From positions 3,392,501-3,456,500 of the forward strand of contig NZ_CP108430.1 of NCBI RefSeq assembly GCF_041435335.1: a stretch of DNA of 64,000 bases, read 5' to 3'. Shown here one piece after another: positions 7,273 to 16,499 of this stretch (positions within the stretch are counted from its first letter, which is position 1; every line of letters begins with the position of its first letter). Below the pieces are notes generated by a model that saw only the letters and a list, made by a program, of their open reading frames with translations, searched no databases and was not told the DNA's origin. A program made the position numbers and the translations under genes. This DNA comes from Streptomyces sp. NBC_01283 (GTDB taxonomy: Bacteria > Actinomycetota > Actinomycetes > Streptomycetales > Streptomycetaceae).

Positions 7273-9078
7273 CTACGCGGTCAGCTCCTGCTGAAGGGCT
7301 TCCCGCAGCCTCGCCGCCCGCTCGGAGACCTCGGCGGGTCCCAGCTCGGCGGCACGCGAAGCCCACCGCTGCCCCTCGACCAGCTGCCCGCGCCGGGCGT
7401 AGAGCAGCGCGAGCCGCAGCGCGGCCCGCCCGTGCCCCGCGTCGGCGGCCCGCGTCCACCAGAGCGCCGCCTCCGGCTCGCTGCCCTCGCGGGCAAGCAG
7501 CAGCCCGAGGTTGAACGCGCCGTTGCTGCTGCCCGCGTCCGCCGCGAGGCGGTACCAGTGAGCCGCCTCGACGACATCCCCGCGCCCGGCGGCCAGCATC
7601 CCGACCCGCACCTGCGCACGCCGGTGGCCCTGCTTGGCCGCCCGCTCGTACCACTCCTCGCACTCGGTCTTCTCGGCGGCGGGCTCCCCCAGCGCGGGCG
7701 GGCCCGCGGCGGACCGCCGCGCGTCGAGCACGGTACCCAGGCGGTACGCCGCCTCCGCGCTGCCACCGCCCGCCGCGCACCGCAGATGCCGCTCGGCGTC
7801 CTGCTCGTCGCCCTCCCGCAGCCGCGCGGTGCCGACCTGGAGCGCGGCCTCGGTGTGCCCGGCGGCCGCCGCACGCTCGTACCAGGGCAGGGCGGAGTCC
7901 TCGTCGTCCCGGGACGCGTACAGGATCCCGAGGTTGAAGGCCGCGTCCACGCTGCCCGCCTCGGCCGCCTTGGAGAACCACGGCTCGGCGCCCGCGGCGT
8001 CGCCGCCCTGGAGCAGCAGCACGGCAAGCGCGTTGGCGGCCTCGCGGTGACCGGCGTACGCGGCACGCCTGTACCACTGGTCGGCCTGCACGGTCCGCCC
8101 CTGCTCGGCACAGAGCAGACCGAGGTTGTACGCGCCGTTCACGTCGCCCGCGTCCATGGCGGCCCTGTACCACCGCTCGGCGGTCTGGGTCTCGCCCCGC
8201 TCGGCGTGCAGCGCGCCCAGGGCGTTCGCTGCGTTCCCGTCGCCGTCCTGGGCGGCTTTCAGCCACCAGACGGCGGCGCTCTCCTCGTCGCCCGCGTCAC
8301 GCAGCAGGAAGCCGAGGGCGCAGGCGGCCCGCGCCTCCCCGTCCTTCGCGGAGTTCAGGTACCAGCGCCCCGCCTCCTTCAGCTCGCCGCGCTGCTCCAG
8401 GATCGCACCGAGGTGCAGCGCGGCCCGCCGGTGACCGCGTGCGGCGGCCTGGCGGTACCACTGCTCGGCCTCGGCGGCAGCGGAACGTCCGCCTCCGTCG
8501 CGAGCGCTCTCGGTGCGGTCGGCGGTGGCCCGGCGGTCGAGCTGACGGGCGAGCCGGTACGCGGCCTCGCGGTGGCCGCGCTCGGCCGATGCCCGCATCC
8601 AGCGCTCGGCGCCGACGTCACCGCGGTGCTCCAGAAGATCGGCGAGGGCGTACGCGCCCAGGGCGTGGCCCTGCTCGGCGGACTGCCGCAGCCAGTACTC
8701 CGCGGCGGGCTCGTCGCCGCGCTCGCGGTGGTGGCGCCCGAGCGCGTGCGCGGCCGCGGCGGAACCGGCGACGGCGGCGACGCGCCACCAGCCGGCCGCC
8801 TCGTCGGCGTATCCGCGCTGGTGGAGGAGGACGCCGAGGTTGTTGGCCGCGGCGCGGTCGCCCTCGGCGGTCGCAGCGCGCAGCAGAGACTCGGCCCCGT
8901 CGAGATCACCGCGGCGCAGCAGAAGGCTCCCGAGGACGCTCATCGCGTCGACGTCTCCGGCCTCGGCGGCCAGTCGATGACGCAACTCCTCGGCGGCCGT
9001 CCCGGGATCCTCCCGGTCGGCCGGCTGCACAAACCGCCCTGTCTCCAACAGAGTTGCCTTGTCCCCCATAACGTCCAT
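7273..9078 (-). CDS. Sel1/TPR-repeat protein
   Basis: The protein is 601 aa and made almost wholly of about 15 Sel1-like repeats of about 36 residues. The consensus A-x-x-G-x-x-x-A-A-x-x-L-G-x-L runs across the chain, for example AEGDRAAANNLGVLLHQRG and AAEAGSVDAAFNLGILYASRG-like units. Such alpha-alpha solenoids are protein-interaction scaffolds. There is no signal peptide or membrane helix, so it is probably cytoplasmic. An internal ATG four codons in is an equally good start. It lies alone between two initiator tRNA genes on the same strand. Streptomyces genomes commonly carry a protein of this kind; its partner is not known to me. Confidence 0.88.
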   Translation of the reverse strand: MDVMGDKATLLETGRFVQPADREDPGTAAEELRHRLAAEAGDVDAMSVLGSLLLRRGDLDGAESLLRAATAEGDRAAANNLGVLLHQRGYADEAAGWWRVAAVAGSAAAAHALGRHHRERGDEPAAEYWLRQSAEQGHALGAYALADLLEHRGDVGAERWMRASAERGHREAAYRLARQLDRRATADRTESARDGGGRSAAAEAEQWYRQAAARGHRRAALHLGAILEQRGELKEAGRWYLNSAKDGEARAACALGFLLRDAGDEESAAVWWLKAAQDGDGNAANALGALHAERGETQTAERWYRAAMDAGDVNGAYNLGLLCAEQGRTVQADQWYRRAAYAGHREAANALAVLLLQGGDAAGAEPWFSKAAEAGSVDAAFNLGILYASRDDEDSALPWYERAAAAGHTEAALQVGTARLREGDEQDAERHLRCAAGGGSAEAAYRLGTVLDARRSAAGPPALGEPAAEKTECEEWYERAAKQGHRRAQVRVGMLAAGRGDVVEAAHWYRLAADAGSSNGAFNLGLLLAREGSEPEAALWWTRAADAGHGRAALRLALLYARRGQLVEGQRWASRAAELGPAEVSERAARLREALQQELTA

Positions 9079-9253
9079 CGTCGCACCACCTGCAACCTGG
9101 GTACACCTGGTATACCGCAGCCAGTGAGGTCACTTCAGCGTTTTGTCGACTTGCCCACAGAGAGATAAGTCAAACACGATTTTCCCAACTGCCCCCGGGC
9201 GGAGCACCGTTCGCACAGACCAGCGCACGACGCCACGGACCCCAGTCACACAC

Positions 9254-9292
9254 GAAGAAGGCCCGGATCCGATAAGGATCCGGGCCTTCTTC
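9254..9292. terminator. Hairpin terminator downstream of initiator tRNA copy 2
   Basis: A 17-bp perfect stem (9254-9270 with 9276-9292) closes the loop GATAA and sits 6 nt beyond the tRNA 3' end. It is bounded by TTTAG on the plus side. The same arrangement follows tRNA copy 1. Confidence 0.8.
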
Positions 9293-9297
9293 TTTAG

Positions 9298-9371
9298 TAG
9301 CGGGGACAGGATTTGAACCTGCGACCTCTGGGTTATGAGCCCAGCGAGCTACCGAGCTGCTCCACCCCGCG
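9298..9371 (-). tRNA. Initiator tRNA-fMet (CAT), copy 2
   Basis: The 74-nt gene matches copy 1 through the mature region: C1 opposite U72, three G-C pairs in the anticodon stem, CAT anticodon. The upstream -10-like TACGGT is preserved, but no -35 is recognisable. The gene begins 51 bp after the UPF0182 stop on the same strand, so read-through from that transcript could also supply it. Confidence 0.95.
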
Positions 9372-9421
9372 CCGTTGTGTTCAAACCGTACCACGGCGCG
9401 GAGGGGGTGTTTCGCAGCTGG

Positions 9422-12337
9422 TCAGCCGCCCTTCTTGTCGCCGTCCTTGTCGGCGTTCTTGTCACCGCTCTTGTCGGTCTTCTCGCCCGCCTTGTCCTGG
9501 GCGTCCTCGGCTCGCTGCAGGGCTTCCTCGAGCTTCTCCTGCGCTTCGCCGTAGGCCTTCCAGTCGCCGTCCTTCAGGGCCGTCTGCCCGTCCTCGAACG
9601 CCTTCTGGGCGTCGTCGAGGGCGGCCTGCACCGTCGGATCCTTCGACTTGGGCGGCTGGGTGGGCTCGTCCGTGTCGTCGGCCGGCGGCTTGGTGGTCCC
9701 GTCGGCCCCGAAGACCTGGTTGAGGCCGTCGCTCAGGGAGTCCGCGAAGGCGGTCTCCGTGCCGTACGACACAGCGACCTTCTTCAGGAGGGGATACGCC
9801 GACTTGCGCCCCTGTACGTAGACGGGCTCGACGTACAGGAACCCGTCGTCCAGTGGCACGGTCAGCAGATTGCCGTAGAGGACGTCGGAGTCGGCGCCCT
9901 TCATGTCCCGGACGAAGTTACCGACCTCGGTCATCGAGTTCAGCTTGTTCTGGACCTGTTCCGGGCCGTCCACGTCGCCCGTGACTCTCAGCAGCTTCAT
10001 CGTGCCGAAGTTCTCACTTCTGGCATCGGCGTCGACCGTCATGAAGGCGCGCAGATTCGGCCGCCCGCTGGGGGTGAAGGTCGTCGTCAGGGAGAACTGC
10101 TGCTGCGTCTGGCCCGGCGCCTTCATGGACAGGTAGTACGGCGGAACCGCGCTGTTGTCCTTCTTCGTCGGGTCGTTCGGCACCTGCCAGGCGTCACTCG
10201 CGTTGTAGAACTGGCCGGGGTCCGTGACGTGGTAGAGCGTCAGGAGCTCGCGCTGCACCTTGAACATGTCCTGCGGGTAGCGCAGGTGGTCCATCAGCGC
10301 CTTGGGGATGTCGCCCTTGTCCTTGACGGTGCCCGGGAACGCCTTCTTCCAGGTCTTCAGGACCGGGTCCTTGTCGTCCCAGGTGTAGAGCTTGACCTCA
10401 CCGGTGTACGCGTCGACGGTCGCCTTCACCGAGTTGCGGATGTAGTTGACCTGGTTCTGCTGGGCCACCACCGCGCGCGCGTCGTCGGACTCGGACAGCG
10501 AGTCGGCCGTGGTGTCGCCGAGTGTGGTCCGCGAGGCGTACGGATAGCCGTTGCTGGTCGTGTAGGCGTCGACGACCCACTGGATCCTGCCGTCGACCAC
10601 CGTCGGATACGTGTCGCCGTCGATGGTCAGCCAGGGAGCCACCGACTCGACGCGCTCCTTGGGAGTGCGGTTGTAGAGGATCCGCGACCCGTCGCCGATC
10701 GCGCCCGAGTACAGCATCTGCGGTTCACCGAAGGACACGGCGTACGCGGCACGGTTGATCGGGTTGGAGAGGTTGACCCCGCTGTCGCCCTTGTAGCTGT
10801 AGGTCTTCTGGCCGCCGCCGTCCTCTTCGTAGTCGAGCTCCTTCTGGGGCCCGCCCACGATCGAGTACTGGGTGGTCTTCTCGCCGTAGTAGATCCGCTG
10901 CTCGTACTCTCCGAGGTTGCCCTTGGTCGGCAGACCGGACTCCGTGAAGTCCGGGGCACCCTTGGAGCCCTTCTTCGTCTCCGTGCCCTTGGCCGTGACC
11001 ATGCCGTAGCCGTGGGTGTAGGCGAAGTGGTCGTTGATCCAGTTGCGCTTGTCGAGCTTGTCGAGGCTGAGCTCACGCAGACCGACGATGGTGTCCTGGC
11101 CGTTGTAACGGTCCACGTCCAGGGTCTTCGGGAAGCGGTAGTACTCGCGCTCCTGCTCCAGCTGCTGGAACGTCGGCGAGACGATGTTCGGGTCGTTCAG
11201 CCGGTAGTTGGCGGCCGAGTCCGCGTCGTCGCGTTTCTTCTTGGGGTCCTCGTCGGCCTTGCCTGCGCCCTTGTAGTCCTCGGGCTTCACGCCGCTGATG
11301 CCGTACGCGTTCCGCGTCGCCTCGATGTTCTTCTCGATGTACGGCGCTTCCTTGGCCTGCTCGTTCGGCTGGACCTGGAACTTCTGCACGATGGCCGGGT
11401 ACAGACCGCCGATGAGGATGGCGGAGAGGACCATCAGGCCGAAGCCGATGACCGGCAGCTGCCAGGTGCGGCGCCAGAGCGTCCCGAAGAAGAGCAGCGC
11501 GCAGATGACGGCGATGCAGAACAGGATGGTCTTCGCCGGGAGGTACGCGTTCGCGTCCACGTAGCGAAGGCCCGTCCAGTTGCCCGTCGCCTTGAAGTCA
11601 CTGGACTTCACCGCGAGGCCGTACCGGTCGAGCCAGTACGCCACTGCCTTGAGCGTCACGAAGACGCCGAGCAGCACCGACAGATGCCCGGTGGACGCGG
11701 CCGTGGCACGCGCGCCGGGGCTGGTGATGCGCAGCCCGCCGTACAGGTAGTGCGTGAGGGCGGCGGCGATCAGGGAGAGCACGGTGGCCGCGAAGCCGAA
11801 GCCGAGCAGGAAGCGGTACCAGGGCAGGTCGAACGCGAAGAACGACACGTCCAGGTGGAACTGCGGGTCCTTCTGGCCGAAGGAGACGCCGTTCACCCAC
11901 AGCAGCCAGGTGCGCCACTGTCCCGCCGCGGACGCGCCCGCGATCAGGCCGACGAGCGTGGCGATGCCGAGCAGCAGCCACTTCTTGTACGGCGCGATGC
12001 TCATGCGGTACCGGTCGAGGCTCTGCTGCTCCATCGACATGGCACTCAGCGGCGGGCGCAGCCGGTGCGCCAGCCAGATGTTCAGTCCGACCGCGGCCGC
12101 CATCAGCAGGCCGAAGACGAAGAACAGGCCGATCTTGGTCCACAGGGTCGTCGTGAAGACCGACGAATAGTTGACCGAGCGGTACCAGAGCCAGTCCGTC
12201 CAGAACCCCGCGAACATGACGAACACCATGGCGAGAACAGCCAGGATGCCCAATGTCATGAGCAGGGTCCGGACGCGACGGGACGGTCGGCCCACTCTGA
12301 TCCGTGGCCCCGTCGGGCCTCCGCCGCGGTCCGGCAT
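9422..12337 (-). CDS. UPF0182 family large membrane protein
   Basis: The protein is 971 aa from ATG 12337 ([12 protein letters not shown]); an in-frame ATG at 12415 would add 26 residues. About seven N-terminal membrane helices occupy the first third, starting with [24 protein letters not shown] large extracytoplasmic region follows, then a charged Asp/Glu/Lys-rich tail ([14 protein letters not shown]). This matches the length and layout of UPF0182 proteins such as M. tuberculosis Rv3193c. No enzymatic function is established. It is divergent from the PPA1309-like gene and just upstream of initiator tRNA copy 2. Confidence 0.9.
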   Translation of the reverse strand: MPDRGGGPTGPRIRVGRPSRRVRTLLMTLGILAVLAMVFVMFAGFWTDWLWYRSVNYSSVFTTTLWTKIGLFFVFGLLMAAAVGLNIWLAHRLRPPLSAMSMEQQSLDRYRMSIAPYKKWLLLGIATLVGLIAGASAAGQWRTWLLWVNGVSFGQKDPQFHLDVSFFAFDLPWYRFLLGFGFAATVLSLIAAALTHYLYGGLRITSPGARATAASTGHLSVLLGVFVTLKAVAYWLDRYGLAVKSSDFKATGNWTGLRYVDANAYLPAKTILFCIAVICALLFFGTLWRRTWQLPVIGFGLMVLSAILIGGLYPAIVQKFQVQPNEQAKEAPYIEKNIEATRNAYGISGVKPEDYKGAGKADEDPKKKRDDADSAANYRLNDPNIVSPTFQQLEQEREYYRFPKTLDVDRYNGQDTIVGLRELSLDKLDKRNWINDHFAYTHGYGMVTAKGTETKKGSKGAPDFTESGLPTKGNLGEYEQRIYYGEKTTQYSIVGGPQKELDYEEDGGGQKTYSYKGDSGVNLSNPINRAAYAVSFGEPQMLYSGAIGDGSRILYNRTPKERVESVAPWLTIDGDTYPTVVDGRIQWVVDAYTTSNGYPYASRTTLGDTTADSLSESDDARAVVAQQNQVNYIRNSVKATVDAYTGEVKLYTWDDKDPVLKTWKKAFPGTVKDKGDIPKALMDHLRYPQDMFKVQRELLTLYHVTDPGQFYNASDAWQVPNDPTKKDNSAVPPYYLSMKAPGQTQQQFSLTTTFTPSGRPNLRAFMTVDADARSENFGTMKLLRVTGDVDGPEQVQNKLNSMTEVGNFVRDMKGADSDVLYGNLLTVPLDDGFLYVEPVYVQGRKSAYPLLKKVAVSYGTETAFADSLSDGLNQVFGADGTTKPPADDTDEPTQPPKSKDPTVQAALDDAQKAFEDGQTALKDGDWKAYGEAQEKLEEALQRAEDAQDKAGEKTDKSGDKNADKDGDKKGG

Positions 12338-12483
12338 CTGGAAAGCCAAGGTGCGCACCTCGAAGTTCGATGTTGATTCTGTTGATCCGTCAGGGTCCTG
12401 TGATCGTGGACCCACACCTATGCAACTTACTCACGCTTTACTCGGTTCCCGTTTCCGGGGACTAACGAGGCAGGATTGTGACC

Positions 12484-13026
12484 ATGTCCAACACTCCCAT
12501 GGCAGCGAGCCCCCTCACCCGTGCCGTACTCGAGATCGATGAGTACGCGTCCGGCCTCGGCTGGGACCGGCCCGCACGCCTCTTCGCGCTCGTCGACACG
12601 GCGCGACTGCGCTCCCAGGAACCCGGCCTCGCCAACCAGCTCGGCCTCGACAACTCCCCCGAGGAAACCGGCCTCACCCCCATCGAGCAGGAGGAGATCC
12701 CGGAGGGCAAGCCGCTGGACGAGTTCCTCGGCACCATCGCCTGGCCGGACGCCGTCGTGGGCTGCGCGCTCACGGTGGAGCGCCTGATGCTGCCGCCGTC
12801 GGCGGAGACGTCCGTCCCCGAGGGGCTCGGCGAGGCTCAGCTCGCGAAGTGGGTGGCCGAGCATCCCGACCGCCAGGAGGTCCGCATGACGGTCGCGGTG
12901 CTGCGTGACGGTGCGCGTGAATCGGCCCTGCGGCTGCGCGAGAAGGACTCGCCCACCGAGGTCCTCACCGGGTCCGACCTGGTTCCGGGGCTTGCCGAAG
13001 CGCTGGCGGCCACGTTCGCCGACTGA
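12484..13026 (+). CDS. PPA1309 family protein, function unknown
   Basis: The product is 180 aa from ATG 12484 (AGGA 8 nt upstream); a GTG at 12478 is an alternative. The protein is acidic and soluble, with the conserved actinobacterial start ASPLTRAVLEIDEYASGLGWDRPARLFALVDT and the segment MTVAVLRDGARESALRLR. I recognise it as the small PPA1309-type family that regularly lies beside the UPF0182 and PDZ-protease genes. No catalytic motif is visible and no function is assigned. Confidence 0.8.
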   Translation: MSNTPMAASPLTRAVLEIDEYASGLGWDRPARLFALVDTARLRSQEPGLANQLGLDNSPEETGLTPIEQEEIPEGKPLDEFLGTIAWPDAVVGCALTVERLMLPPSAETSVPEGLGEAQLAKWVAEHPDRQEVRMTVAVLRDGARESALRLREKDSPTEVLTGSDLVPGLAEALAATFAD

Positions 13027-13041
13027 CACCCACGCTGTTCC

Positions 13042-13075
13042 CGTACGCGGGTGGGGTCGCCCTCACCCGCGTACG
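13042..13075. terminator. Hairpin between convergent PPA1309 and PDZ-protease genes
   Basis: A 12-bp perfect stem (CGTACGCGGGTG at 13042-13053 with its complement at 13064-13075) lies 15 nt after one stop and 28 nt before the convergent stop. It is a probable shared terminator. Confidence 0.7.
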
Positions 13076-13102
13076 TCTGTCCGAGTGCTGCTGCTTCTTC
13101 GT

Positions 13103-14194
13103 CTACTTCTTGGCCGTGCACTGGGGCAGGTCCGCGGTGTCGCCCTTGCGGATGTCGTTGAGGGAGTCGACCGCGTCGTCGATCGTGTCCACCTTGACCA
13201 GCGTCAGGCCGTCCGGGACGTCCTTGGCCGCCGTGGCGCAGTTGTCCTTCGGCGTCAGGAAGTACTTGGCGCCCTTGGCGCGCGCGCCGACCGTCTTCAT
13301 GCCGATGCCGCCGATCGGGCCGACCTTGCCGTTGTCCTCGATCGTGCCGGTGCCGGCCACGAAATTGCCGCCGGTGAGGTCGTTCGGGGTCAGCTTGTCG
13401 ACGATGCCGAGCGCGAACATCAGTCCGGCGCTGGGGCCGCCGACGTCGGCGAGCTTGATGTCGATGGTGAACGGGAACGTGTGGTCGGTGCCCGCCTTGA
13501 TGCCGACGACCGCGCGGCCGTCGTCCTCGGCCTTCTGCGTGGTGATCTTGATCTCGTCGGTCCGGGTCGGCTCCTTGCCGGCCTTCTCGGCCGCGGCGGC
13601 CTCCTTGACGGGGACGACGCTGAAGACGACTTCCTGGCCCGCCTTGCGCTTGGTGACCAGCTTGGCGACGTCCGCCATCTCCTTGACGGGCGTGCCGTCC
13701 ACCTTCCGGATGACGTCGCCCGCGTGGAGCTTGCCCTCGGCGGGGCTGTCCTTGAAGACGGTGGAGACGACGACCTGGGACTTCACCGGGATGTCCAGCT
13801 CCTTGAGCGCCGCGACCTTGGCGCTCTCCTGGGACTGGCTGAACTCCTCGGCGTTCTCCTGGCTCGACTGCTGCTCGGTCTTGCCGTTCGGGTAGAGGGT
13901 GTCGTGCGGCACCACGATGTTGTCGTGGGCCAGCCAGCCGTACACGGCCTCCGCGATGTTCATGTTGTAGTCGGCACTCGTGACCCGGACCGTCGTCATG
14001 TTGAGGTGACCGGTCGTCGGGTACGTCTTGTGGCCGGAGATCTGCAGCACCGGCTCGCCGCCGTGGTCGCCGAGGGTGTTCACCGTCGGCCCCGGGGACA
14101 TCTCCGAGTACGGCACTTTGATGAGCACTCCGGCGCAGAGCAGCGCGATCAGCATCAGGGTGGAGGCGAGCATCGTCGCGGTGCGGCGTGGCAT
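13103..14194 (-). CDS. Membrane-anchored PDZ-domain Lon-type serine protease
   Basis: The protein is 363 aa from ATG 14194. One N-terminal membrane anchor (MLASTLMLIALLCAGVLI) is followed by an extracytoplasmic segment, a PDZ domain around 135-200 (VVVSTVFKDSPAEGKLHAGDVIRKVDGTPV), and a C-terminal Lon (S16) proteolytic domain without the ATPase. The Ser-Lys dyad is visible as Ser255 in DVGGPSAGLMFALGI and Lys300 in GGIGMKTVGARAKGA. This is the YlbL / Rv3194c class of secreted Lon-like proteases. Substrates are unknown; envelope quality control or processing is the usual inference. Stop is TAG at 13103. Confidence 0.92.
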   Translation of the reverse strand: MPRRTATMLASTLMLIALLCAGVLIKVPYSEMSPGPTVNTLGDHGGEPVLQISGHKTYPTTGHLNMTTVRVTSADYNMNIAEAVYGWLAHDNIVVPHDTLYPNGKTEQQSSQENAEEFSQSQESAKVAALKELDIPVKSQVVVSTVFKDSPAEGKLHAGDVIRKVDGTPVKEMADVAKLVTKRKAGQEVVFSVVPVKEAAAAEKAGKEPTRTDEIKITTQKAEDDGRAVVGIKAGTDHTFPFTIDIKLADVGGPSAGLMFALGIVDKLTPNDLTGGNFVAGTGTIEDNGKVGPIGGIGMKTVGARAKGAKYFLTPKDNCATAAKDVPDGLTLVKVDTIDDAVDSLNDIRKGDTADLPQCTAKK

Positions 14195-14288
14195 GGAACG
14201 ACAGTACGGGACCTGCCTGTCAGTGCACCGCTGGGGCCAGTCCGTACGGGGCTCACAGGGCCCCCAGAGGCCTTCGGAGCCCGTGACC

Positions 14289-14459
14289 TCAGGTTCCCGA
14301 GTGGGACTTGTCCATCGCCTCACGGAAGGCCGCGTAGCCGTTCAGCTCGCTGTGGTCGCCGGTCTTGCCGGACTTGCGGTTGCGCGCCGCCCAGCCGCCC
14401 CACAGCCCCGCACCGACAGCTGCCGCAAGCGGAATCAGCAACCAGGCAAGTGATGCCAT
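14289..14459 (-). CDS. Short single-span membrane peptide, function unknown
   Basis: The 56-aa frame begins at ATG 14459 behind a strong GGGAGGT site 4 nt away. Residues 4-22 (LAWLLIPLAAAVGAGLWGG) form one membrane segment, followed by a basic stretch (RNRKSGK) and a polar tail ending DKSHSGT. Third-position GC bias is maintained throughout. It precedes the PDZ protease gene on the same strand with a 94-nt gap. I have seen comparable small ORFs at this place in other Streptomyces. A regulatory or membrane-adaptor role is possible, but nothing shows it. Confidence 0.7.
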   Translation of the reverse strand: MASLAWLLIPLAAAVGAGLWGGWAARNRKSGKTGDHSELNGYAAFREAMDKSHSGT

Positions 14460-14619
14460 GTCGACCTCCCGACCCCTTGAGCGACCACAACTGACTGATC
14501 AGCAGATTAACCATCCGCTCCGACAACGCTCACGCCAGGGGTCGGGTTACGCAACTGGAAGCTCTTGGGGCCAACTGGCCGGATGGGACGGCACGAGGCC
14601 ATCGGCCCACCCGAAGGGC

Positions 14620-15084
14620 TCAGCAGGCGCCGACCCACTCCTCCTGGCCGTCGGAGAAGCGCTGGTGCTTCCAGATCGGCACCTCGTGCTTGAGGTCGTC
14701 GATCAGCTTGCGGCAGGCGGCGAAGGCCTCCGCGCGGTGCGGGCAGGAGACCGCCACGACGACCGCGAGGTCGCCCACCGCCAGGTCGCCGACGCGGTGG
14801 ACGGCGGCCAGCGCACGCACCGGGTACTCGGCGACGACCTTCTCGGCCACCCTGCGCATCTCTGCCTCGGCCGTCGGGTGGGTCGAGTAGCCGAGCTCGT
14901 CGACGTCCGCACCGCCGTCGTGATTGCGCACGGTGCCCACGAAGAGCGCCGTGCCGCCGGCGGCGTCGTCGCCGACGGCCCGGAAGACCTCGTCCAGCGA
15001 GAGCGGTGCGTCACGGATCGCGAGGAGCCTGACGGGGTCCTGTGCGGCCTGCTCGCCGGGGTGGTCATTCGTGGTGCGTGCCAT
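14620..15084 (-). CDS. moaE: Molybdopterin synthase catalytic subunit MoaE
   Basis: The product is 154 aa from ATG 15084. MoaE landmarks are the early APLSLDEVFRAV segment, GTALFVGTVRNHD, the conserved MRR stretch (AEMRRVAEKV), VHRVGDLAVGD, and the catalytic-lysine region CPHRAEAFAACRKLIDDLK ending EVPIWKHQ. MoaE transfers sulfur from MoaD thiocarboxylate to cyclic pyranopterin to form molybdopterin. No moaD lies next to it. MoeZ at 47.2-48.3 kb could charge the sulfur carrier. Confidence 0.93.
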   Translation of the reverse strand: MARTTNDHPGEQAAQDPVRLLAIRDAPLSLDEVFRAVGDDAAGGTALFVGTVRNHDGGADVDELGYSTHPTAEAEMRRVAEKVVAEYPVRALAAVHRVGDLAVGDLAVVVAVSCPHRAEAFAACRKLIDDLKHEVPIWKHQRFSDGQEEWVGAC

Positions 15085-15195
15085 GCGGCCATGGTGCCGC
15101 ACGGCACGGACATCACGGAATAGCGCTTTCACCCGGCACCCGCGCGTGCCGCGTTGGAGCTCTCTACAGGCCCGCGGACAGGACCCCGCCGCGTG

Positions 15196-16308
15196 TCAGA
15201 TCCGCCGCCGCGCCTTCCGCGCGCGTCGCACCACCGCGGCGGCGCCCAGCAGCGCGACCGTCGCACCCGCGGCGCCCGCGGCCGTCGCGTCCTTGCGGCC
15301 GAGCCTGCGGCCTGCCACGGTCCGGCGTCCCGCGACCTCCTCGAGCAGCTCCGCGAGGACCTCCTCGTTGGTCCACTGCGGCCGCCAGCCCGCGTCGTGC
15401 AGCCTGCTGACGCTGACCACCCACGGGTACATCGTGTACGCGAGGTCACCGGCCGGAGACGGGGTGAGACCGATCCGGTGCAGCCGCGCGGCGGCGCCCA
15501 GGGCGACCGTGGAGGGCAGCTCCATGCGCCGGATCTCGCTGAGCTCCTCGACCTCTTCCTGTTCGAGCCAGCCGTCGCAGCCGACGGCGAGCTCCCCGTC
15601 GACCTTCTCCAGGACGGCGTACTCGAGGGCGCTGCACAGGTCCTCGACGTGGCAGAACTGCCAGGCGGGCCGGGAGCCCGCCACCACGAGCAGCCGGGGC
15701 GACTCGAAGTACCGCGTGAGCGCGGTGTCCGTGCCGCCCACCAGGATCGCCGGCCGCACCACGGTGACGTTCAGACCGGGGTGGGCCCGGGGCGCGCGCC
15801 GGGCGAGGCGCTCCACCTCAAGGAGGTCACCGACGCCGGTCGCCTCCGCGGTGGCGCGCAATTCGGAGTCTTCGGAGAGGGGTAGTTCGTTGTCGGACAG
15901 TGCTCCGTAGACCATCGCCGACGTGCAGAGCACGACACGGTGGACACCGGCCGCGGCGGCGGCCGTCAGCACGGTCTGCGTGCCCCGCACGTTGTAGGCC
16001 GTACGGGCCGCGGCGTCCGTCTCCAGGTCGAGATCGAGCGCGAGGTGGACCACGACGTCCGCGCCCCGCAGCTTCTCGGCGATGGCCGGGTCCCTGACGT
16101 CCAGGATGTGCCACTGGGCCTGGGCGCACTCGCCCCGCCGCTCGTCGATGGCAACGACCTGCTTGATCTCCTCGGACGCGGCCAGGCGCTCGGTCAGGAG
16201 CGCGCCCACGCCGGAGGCGGCGCCGGTGACGGCGACCACGGGCCCTCGGACGGGGGCCGGAGTAGAAAGGTTTCGCGCTGCGCGAACCTGTGGATCTGGG
16301 GAACTCAC
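15196..16308 (-). CDS. NAD-dependent epimerase/dehydratase-like SDR protein
   Basis: The product is 370 aa from GTG 16308 (GGAGA 7-8 nt upstream). The extended-SDR Rossmann motif is VTGAASGVGALLTERL (about residues 26-41). The usual active-site Y-x3-K is not obvious; the region reads CTSAMVYGAL. The Arg/Lys-rich C-terminus with an Ala-rich stretch (ATAAGAAGATVALLGAAAVVRRARKARRRI) looks like a membrane-proximal tail. Related Streptomyces genes are annotated as SDR or nucleotide-sugar epimerase. It is divergent from the DUF2342 zincin. Substrate unknown, and catalytic competence is uncertain. Confidence 0.82.
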   Translation of the reverse strand: MSSPDPQVRAARNLSTPAPVRGPVVAVTGAASGVGALLTERLAASEEIKQVVAIDERRGECAQAQWHILDVRDPAIAEKLRGADVVVHLALDLDLETDAAARTAYNVRGTQTVLTAAAAAGVHRVVLCTSAMVYGALSDNELPLSEDSELRATAEATGVGDLLEVERLARRAPRAHPGLNVTVVRPAILVGGTDTALTRYFESPRLLVVAGSRPAWQFCHVEDLCSALEYAVLEKVDGELAVGCDGWLEQEEVEELSEIRRMELPSTVALGAAARLHRIGLTPSPAGDLAYTMYPWVVSVSRLHDAGWRPQWTNEEVLAELLEEVAGRRTVAGRRLGRKDATAAGAAGATVALLGAAAVVRRARKARRRI

Positions 16309-16499
16309 CAGGCGTCTCCAGCGGTTGTCTTCAGTAGATACGCGAATGACGCGTACGTACCAGGTGGCATCCATCCTGCCGCAGGCCATGAGTCGGCGGA
16401 GCACTGAGGCCCGATCCCGTCACGGTGTCTACGCTGGGTGGTGTTGTAAGGCAGCCGCCGCCGGAACCGTACCGGCGGCCTGACGAGCCGAGGAATCCC

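Noticed and set aside
9335..12376. 1013-codon plus-strand frame opposite UPF0182
   Set aside because: Antisense shadow of a large G+C-rich gene with low-complexity Val/Arg/Leu sequence.
14460..14619. RNA gene in the spacer between the 56-aa peptide and MoaE genes
   Set aside because: No conserved structure, terminator or promoter was seen; only the divergent-type A+T island at 14500.
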